Part shown: positions 60,135-64,000 of the stretch, in pieces
Layout: each line of letters begins with the position of its first letter
Position numbering within the stretch: the first letter of the stretch is position 1
Source: Streptomyces sp. HD
Lineage (GTDB): Bacteria; Actinomycetota; Actinomycetes; Streptomycetales; Streptomycetaceae
Direction: 5' to 3'
DNA length: 64,000 nucleotides
NCBI RefSeq assembly: GCF_028369295.1
Contig: NZ_JAQMYP010000015.1
Coordinates: 62,001 to 126,000, forward strand
Program-made: the position numbers and the translations under genes
Notes under the pieces: generated by a model
Told to the model about the DNA's origin: nothing
Seen by the model: the letters and a program-made list of their open reading frames with translations, nothing else
Database searches by the model: none

Positions 60135-60508
60135 GGCCCCGGCCGCACCGAACGCGGCCCCGCCACCTCCGCGCCCAACTCCGTCACCCTCCGCCGCAGT
60201 TCACGGTCCGCGGTCACCACCAGGCAGGGCCGGCCCCCCGCCCGCCCGACGAGCTCGACCATGTGATCGTCCCCGCTCCCGGCCGCGGACTCCACCCGCA
60301 CCCCCGGCACCGGCTCCACGCCACGCGCCGCCCCCTCCACCACGAGCACGATCTCGACGGGCCCCGCACGCCCCGGCACCCCGTCCGACGCCAGCCGGTC
60401 CCGCAACCGCTCCGCGGCCCCCCGCCGGTCCCGCCACCATCCGTCGGGCACCGATCCGACCACGTTCGCGGCGTCGACGATCACGAGCAGGGGGACGTCC
60501 TCAGTCAT
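60128..60508 (-). CDS. PIN/NYN-like small protein
   Basis: This 126-residue protein reads VPLLVIVDAANVVGSVPDGWWRDRRGAAERL, with an early acidic residue in DAANVVG. The second half has GSGDDHMVELVGRAGGRPCLVVTADRELRRRVTELGAEVAGP. That arrangement of acidic residues (D near 13, DD near 80, D near 100) matches the PIN/NYN nuclease fold of the YacP type. Databases often label such proteins as NTP pyrophosphohydrolases. An RNA-processing role is possible. The 3' end touches the nonamer repeat. The start is weakly supported, as no ribosome-binding site is visible. Confidence 0.75.
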   Translation of the reverse strand: MTEDVPLLVIVDAANVVGSVPDGWWRDRRGAAERLRDRLASDGVPGRAGPVEIVLVVEGAARGVEPVPGVRVESAAGSGDDHMVELVGRAGGRPCLVVTADRELRRRVTELGAEVAGPRSVRPGPS

Positions 60509-60648
60509 GCGGCAAGGGTCCCATGGCGGGACACGCCGGTGACCTGACCGGGCGTCGTGTGCGGAGCCCGGACGGCGTGTGCCGAGCCCGGGCGGTTCGG
60601 GTATCTGGTGAGGTGACCCTGCATGCGCCGACCACCGGAGCCGACGAC

Positions 60649-61467
60649 GTGACCGAACAGTCCGCCGCACACGACGCCGCCGTCACAGACAGGGCCCGCC
60701 TCACCGGCAGCGCCTACCGCAGCGGCCGGGACCTGGCCGCCCGTCAGGCGCTCTACCGGTGGCAGACGCCCCGTCACGACCTGCCCGGTCTCGTCGCCGA
60801 GCAGCTCAGGGGCGTACGCGGGCGAGTGGTCGACGTCGGGTGCGGCAACGGCACGTTCATCCAGCGGCTCCGCGCGGACCGGCCCGACCTGGCGCTGCTC
60901 GGACTGGACCTCTCTCCCGGCATCCTCGCGGGCGTCCCCGGACCAGTCGCCGTGGCGGACGCCACGCGGCTGCCGTTGGCCACGGGGAGTGTCGGCGCGG
61001 CCTTGGCGCTGCACATGCTCTACCACGTCCCGGACATTCCCCGGGCGATCAGGGAGCTGTCCCGCGTGGTCGCCCGTGACGGCGTGCTGGTCGCCTCCAC
61101 CACCCGTGCCCGGGACAAGGCGGAACTCGAAGACCTGTGGCAGCGGGCCGCGGGCGACGTCCTCGGCACCGGACGCGGCCCGGCCCGTATCGCGCTCGGT
61201 GCCCGCTTCACCCTGGAGCAGGCTCCGGCCCTGCTGGGGGAGGAGTTCGGCCGGGTGGAGACGATCGAACTCCCCGGCACCGTCACGGTCCGGGAGCCCG
61301 GGCCGGTCATCGCACACATGGCGTCCTACCGGGCGTGGGCGGACCAGTACGACGTGCCGTTCGAGGCCACGATCGAGCGGGCCCGCACAATCCTCGTCGA
61401 CCACATCGCCCGGTACGGGGCCTTCGAGGTCAGGTCCATGGCCGGCATCCTCGTCTGCCGTCGCTGA
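60649..61467 (+). CDS. Class I SAM-dependent methyltransferase
   Basis: This 272-residue enzyme has the motif I RVVDVGCGNGTFIQRL and the motif II region LALLGLDLSPGILAGV. DATRLPLATGSVGAALALHMLYHVPDIPRAIRELSRVVARDGVLVAST gives motifs IV to VI of the UbiE/Methyltransf_11 group. The acceptor is unknown. The start at GTG 60649 (GGAG 9 bases upstream) is tentative; GTG 60613 would add 12 residues. It is divergent from the PIN-like gene. Confidence 0.85.
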   Translation: MTEQSAAHDAAVTDRARLTGSAYRSGRDLAARQALYRWQTPRHDLPGLVAEQLRGVRGRVVDVGCGNGTFIQRLRADRPDLALLGLDLSPGILAGVPGPVAVADATRLPLATGSVGAALALHMLYHVPDIPRAIRELSRVVARDGVLVASTTRARDKAELEDLWQRAAGDVLGTGRGPARIALGARFTLEQAPALLGEEFGRVETIELPGTVTVREPGPVIAHMASYRAWADQYDVPFEATIERARTILVDHIARYGAFEVRSMAGILVCRR

Positions 61468-61534
61468 ACGCCGACCCTGCTGCCGGCGGCAGCGCCTGGC
61501 TCCCGTGCTCCCGTACCCCGTTGCCCAGTGCAGA

Positions 61535-62425
61535 TCAGGCGTCCTCGGCATCCTCGAAGCTCGCGAAGTACGCCGCCGCCATGTCCTCGTCCCCGTGCCC
61601 CAGCGCAGCCGCCCGTTCGAAGCGTTCCGCGCTCGCCTCGGCCACGTCCAGGCGGGCGCCGTGCCGCTCACCCGCCTCCACGATGAGCCGCGCGTCCTTC
61701 GCCGCCGTGGTCACCGCGAACGCGGCCGGGGACAGCCGGTCGTTCAGCACCAGGCCGGTCTTGGCCCGCAGATACCCCATGTCGAGCGGGCCGCCGTCGA
61801 TCACCTCGAAGAAGCGTTGCGGGTCCACGTCCAGGGCCTTGGCGAGTGCCAGCACCTCGCCGGCCGCGTTGGTCACCGCGAGCACCCAGCTGTTGGCGAC
61901 CAGCTTCAGGCGGGTCGCGGTGCCCGCCCCGCCGTCCTCGCCGGTCCACACCGTGCGGGCGCCGACGGCGTCGAACACCGGCGTCACCGTGTCCCGTCCC
62001 TCGACCGGCCCGGCCGCCAGCACGGTGAGCTGACCGGCCTCGGCGGGCTGACGGGTGCCCAGCACGGGGGCGTCGTAGAAGACCAGGCCGTGCTCGCGGG
62101 CGAAGGCGGCCAGGTCGGTGATGAAGTCGATCCCGGCCGTCGTCGACTGCATCCACACGGCATCGGCACGCAGCCCGGGCGCCGCCTCGTGCATGACGTC
62201 CAGCGTCGCGGGACCGTCGTACAGCATGGTCAGGACGACATCGGCGCCCTGGACCGCCTCGGCGGGGGTGTCGGCGACGAACGCGCCGTCGGCGGTCAGC
62301 GGCTCGGCCTTGGCGCGGGTGCGGTTCCAGGCGCGGACGCCGTGTCCGGCTCGCGCCAGGTTGCGGGCCATCGCGGCGCCCATGATGCCGGTGCCCAGGA
62401 CGCTCACGGTGAGCTTGTCGGTCAT
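61535..62425 (-). CDS. NAD(P)-dependent oxidoreductase, 3-hydroxyisobutyrate dehydrogenase family
   Basis: This 296-residue enzyme is a second member of the family seen at 4234. It has the Rossmann start TVSVLGTGIMGAAMARNLARAGHGVRAWNRT, substrate loop DAPVLGTRQPAEAGQLTVLAAG (the usual GG is replaced by LG) and catalytic lysine in TRLKLVANSWVLAVTNAAGE. The C-terminal helical domain has VIDGGPLDMGY. The substrate is unknown; imine reductases also belong to this superfamily, but their signature aspartate was not identified. AGGAAG precedes the ATG by about 9 bases. Confidence 0.87.
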   Translation of the reverse strand: MTDKLTVSVLGTGIMGAAMARNLARAGHGVRAWNRTRAKAEPLTADGAFVADTPAEAVQGADVVLTMLYDGPATLDVMHEAAPGLRADAVWMQSTTAGIDFITDLAAFAREHGLVFYDAPVLGTRQPAEAGQLTVLAAGPVEGRDTVTPVFDAVGARTVWTGEDGGAGTATRLKLVANSWVLAVTNAAGEVLALAKALDVDPQRFFEVIDGGPLDMGYLRAKTGLVLNDRLSPAAFAVTTAAKDARLIVEAGERHGARLDVAEASAERFERAAALGHGDEDMAAAYFASFEDAEDA

Positions 62426-62523
62426 GACGTCGACTTCCTGTTCTCGTACGGACGTTGCTGCTGACGTTGCTGCTGTGATCCAGCTTGCCCGGGGCCGGGG
62501 CCACCCGGCGCTGCACCCCCGAA

Positions 62524-62529
62524 TAGAGT
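62524..62529 (+). promoter_or_regulatory. Candidate leaderless -10 before the propeller-like gene
   Basis: TAGAGT ends 6 bases before GTG 62536 and no ribosome-binding site is present. The -35 region is not recognisable. Confidence 0.4.
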
Positions 62530-62535
62530 GAACCG

Positions 62536-63552
62536 GTGAACGGCGACTGGCTCATCCGCGGCCGCGACGGCCGCCTCAGCGTCTATCTGCCGACCGACGA
62601 CGCCGTGCTGTGCCGGGCGGAACTCGGACCCGGCGGCCCCTGGGAACCCCCACGCCGGGTCGGCGGCGACCAGAAGCTGCGCCCGGGCCCCGCGGTCGGC
62701 CACGGCGCCGACGCCTACGCCCATCTGGCCGCCTGGCGTCCCACCAGGGCGGGCGAGGCGGGCCTGGTCCACTCCACGCACTTCCGGCCGCGGCTTGCCG
62801 CCCTGGACTGGATCTCCATCGGCCACCCCGACAAGTCCGGCGACAGCACCGGCACTCCCGCCGTCACGGTCGACGCGGTGGGGCGGGCCCATGTCTTCGT
62901 CCGCAACAGGGCGGGCGGCGTCAGCATGCGCGGTCAGAAGGAGGTCGGCGGCTGGGGGCCGTGGCGCGACCTCAAGGGCAGCGAGGTGGACGACCGGACG
63001 GCGGCGGTTACGGGGGAGTCCGGGCTGGTCGAGCTGTACGCGACCGTCCCCGGCGCCCTCCTGCACTGGCGGCAGGAGAAGCCGGGCAGCGTCCCGGTCC
63101 TGGAGGAGGCGGTGGAGACCCCGGTCCGGGCGGGCAGCCTGCACGCCCTGGCCACCTCCGCCGAGCACACCACCCTCTTCTACGCCGACGACTCCGGCGA
63201 CCTGTGCGCCTGGCGCCCCGGCACCAAGCCGGTCACCCTGCTGGCGTCCGCCGGCCCCGGCCCGGTCTCCGCGATCCGCTGCGAACTCGACGGCCACGAC
63301 TGCACGTTGCTAGCCCAGCGCTCGGCGAGCGGCCGCATCGCCTTCGCCGCGTATCCGACGGAGCAGGAGTCGGCGGGCGCCTGGTGGACCGAGTCGGGAC
63401 CGCAGCTCCCGGCGGACGCGGTCGTCGCGCTGACGGTCGACGAGGACGAACGCGTCGTCGCCGCCTCCCTGTCCCCGTCCACCGGCCGACTCCTCGTCAC
63501 CCGGCGCAAGGACGAGCCGGGGCTGGCGCTGGAGGCGTGGCGCGAGGTCTGA
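62536..63552 (+). CDS. Conserved hypothetical protein, beta-propeller-like
   Basis: This 338-residue protein is made of repeated beta strands with spaced WxxW-like and aromatic positions. Examples are PGGPWEPPRRVGG, GWGPWRDLKG, LHWRQEKPGSVPV, LFYADDSGDLCAWRPGTKP and SAGAWWTESGPQLPADA. These resemble the blades of PLL- or tectonin-type propellers. There is no signal peptide or membrane helix, so it is cytoplasmic. I know it only as a conserved streptomycete protein. The GTG start has a -10-like hexamer immediately upstream and no ribosome-binding site. It ends in a shared strong terminator with the fadB-like gene. Confidence 0.8.
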   Translation: MNGDWLIRGRDGRLSVYLPTDDAVLCRAELGPGGPWEPPRRVGGDQKLRPGPAVGHGADAYAHLAAWRPTRAGEAGLVHSTHFRPRLAALDWISIGHPDKSGDSTGTPAVTVDAVGRAHVFVRNRAGGVSMRGQKEVGGWGPWRDLKGSEVDDRTAAVTGESGLVELYATVPGALLHWRQEKPGSVPVLEEAVETPVRAGSLHALATSAEHTTLFYADDSGDLCAWRPGTKPVTLLASAGPGPVSAIRCELDGHDCTLLAQRSASGRIAFAAYPTEQESAGAWWTESGPQLPADAVVALTVDEDERVVAASLSPSTGRLLVTRRKDEPGLALEAWREV

Positions 63553-63563
63553 TCACCGGCGAC

Positions 63564-63600
63564 GCGAAGGGCCCCCGCCACAGCGGCGGGGGCCCTTCGC
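63564..63600. terminator. Bidirectional terminator between convergent genes
   Basis: GCGAAGGGCCCCCGCC and GGCGGGGGCCCTTCGC form a perfect 16-bp stem with loop ACAGC between the propeller-like gene and the fadB-like gene. Confidence 0.9.
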
Positions 63601-63643
63601 GTGTGCACAGGTACGCGCGTACGAGTACCTGCCACGAGTGCGG

Positions 63644-64000
63644 TTACGCCGGAACCGAGGCCACACCCGGCGCCAGGAACTTCTTGCCGTTCACGCGCTC
63701 GGAGACACCCTCGCGGTCCAGGTACGGCGTGATGCCGCCCAGGTGGAAGGGCCAGCCGGCGCCCGTGATCAGGCACAGGTCGATGTCCTGGGCCTCGGCG
63801 ACGACGCCCTCGTCGAGCATGAGCCCGATCTCCTGCGCCACCGCGTCGAGGACCCGGTCGCGGACCTGCTCCTCGGTGAGGACCGAGTCGCCCTGCTTCA
63901 GCAGCGCGGCGACCTCCGGGTCCAGCTCCGGCTTCCCGGAGTCGTAGACGTAGAAGCCGCGCTTGCCCGCCTTGACGACGGCCGCGAGGTTCGGCGAGAC
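63644..64000 (-). CDS. fadB: FadB-type fatty-acid oxidation protein (partial, C-terminus only)
   Basis: Only the last 118 residues are inside the window. They read GKRGFYVYDSGKPELDPEV, VLDAVAQEIGLMLDEGVVAEAQDIDLCLITGAGWPFHLGGITPYLDREG and NGKKFLAPGVASVPA. This is the C-terminal 3-hydroxyacyl-CoA dehydrogenase domain of the bifunctional enoyl-CoA hydratase/dehydrogenase (alpha subunit of the fatty-oxidation complex), as at SCO6026 in S. coelicolor. The start and the hydratase domain are off the right edge. Confidence 0.9.
   Translation of the reverse strand, partial: VSPNLAAVVKAGKRGFYVYDSGKPELDPEVAALLKQGDSVLTEEQVRDRVLDAVAQEIGLMLDEGVVAEAQDIDLCLITGAGWPFHLGGITPYLDREGVSERVNGKKFLAPGVASVPA

Noticed and set aside
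60006..60266. An 86-codon frame encoding a Gly-Tyr repeat protein
   Set aside because: It has no ribosome-binding site, overlaps the PIN-like gene on the other strand and is coding-like only in the repeat.

Overview
The window is Streptomyces-type chromosomal DNA. It has very high GC with G/C in most third codon positions, many GTG and a few TTG starts, ATGA/GTGA overlaps inside operons, several candidate leaderless promoters and strong GC-rich hairpins between genes. The gene order from murA2-like through acnA to ngcEFG, rok7B7, xylFGH, dxs, an amino-acid permease and a fadB-like gene matches, from memory, the SCO5998 to SCO6026 neighbourhood of Streptomyces coelicolor, with insertions. No rRNA, tRNA, CRISPR array or insertion sequence was found.

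1-9200 is a mixed catabolic and accessory region. It holds an aryl/acyl-CoA ligase running off the left edge, an acyl-CoA dehydrogenase with a RidA protein, small DUF genes, a dehydrogenase divergent from a TetR regulator across two identical-type operators, an M24 peptidase-like protein, a small secreted protein, an amidohydrolase and a membrane protein. 9223-18409 is a 2,875-residue secreted YD/RHS-repeat protein with an unrecognised C-terminal domain, overlapping a lipoprotein that could be its immunity protein. A degraded epimerase fragment, a DUF899 gene and an ArsR/SRPBCC pair follow.

20439-26710 holds metabolic genes with readable control sites: a MurA paralogue with an N-terminal helix-turn-helix domain and a palindrome in its own promoter, argG with ARG-box-like sequence over its start, and aconitase with an iron-box-like site and a perfect palindrome. 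26879-30126 holds a collapsed two-component system and an XRE/DUF397 set with small membrane proteins.

30700-56062 is a polysaccharide-use region. It contains a cellulose-type LPMO behind a CebR box, a glycosyltransferase pair, and a xylan/glucuronoxylan locus (acetyl-xylan esterase, an ABC importer with a DUF624 protein, a GH42 beta-galactosidase-family enzyme, a GH67 alpha-glucuronidase) with a CGAAA-N-TTTCG box. A GH92 mannosidase, the ngcEFG chito-oligosaccharide-type importer, the ROK regulator rok7B7 and the xylose importer xylFGH follow. Polymers would be cut outside the cell, oligomers and xylose imported, and the ROK, CebR and xylan-box regulators would coordinate expression.

56357-64000 holds dxs (isoprenoid precursor synthesis), an amino-acid permease, a PIN/NYN-like protein, a methyltransferase, a second 3-hydroxyisobutyrate-dehydrogenase-family enzyme, a beta-propeller-like hypothetical protein and the C-terminus of a FadB-type fatty-acid oxidation protein running off the right edge.
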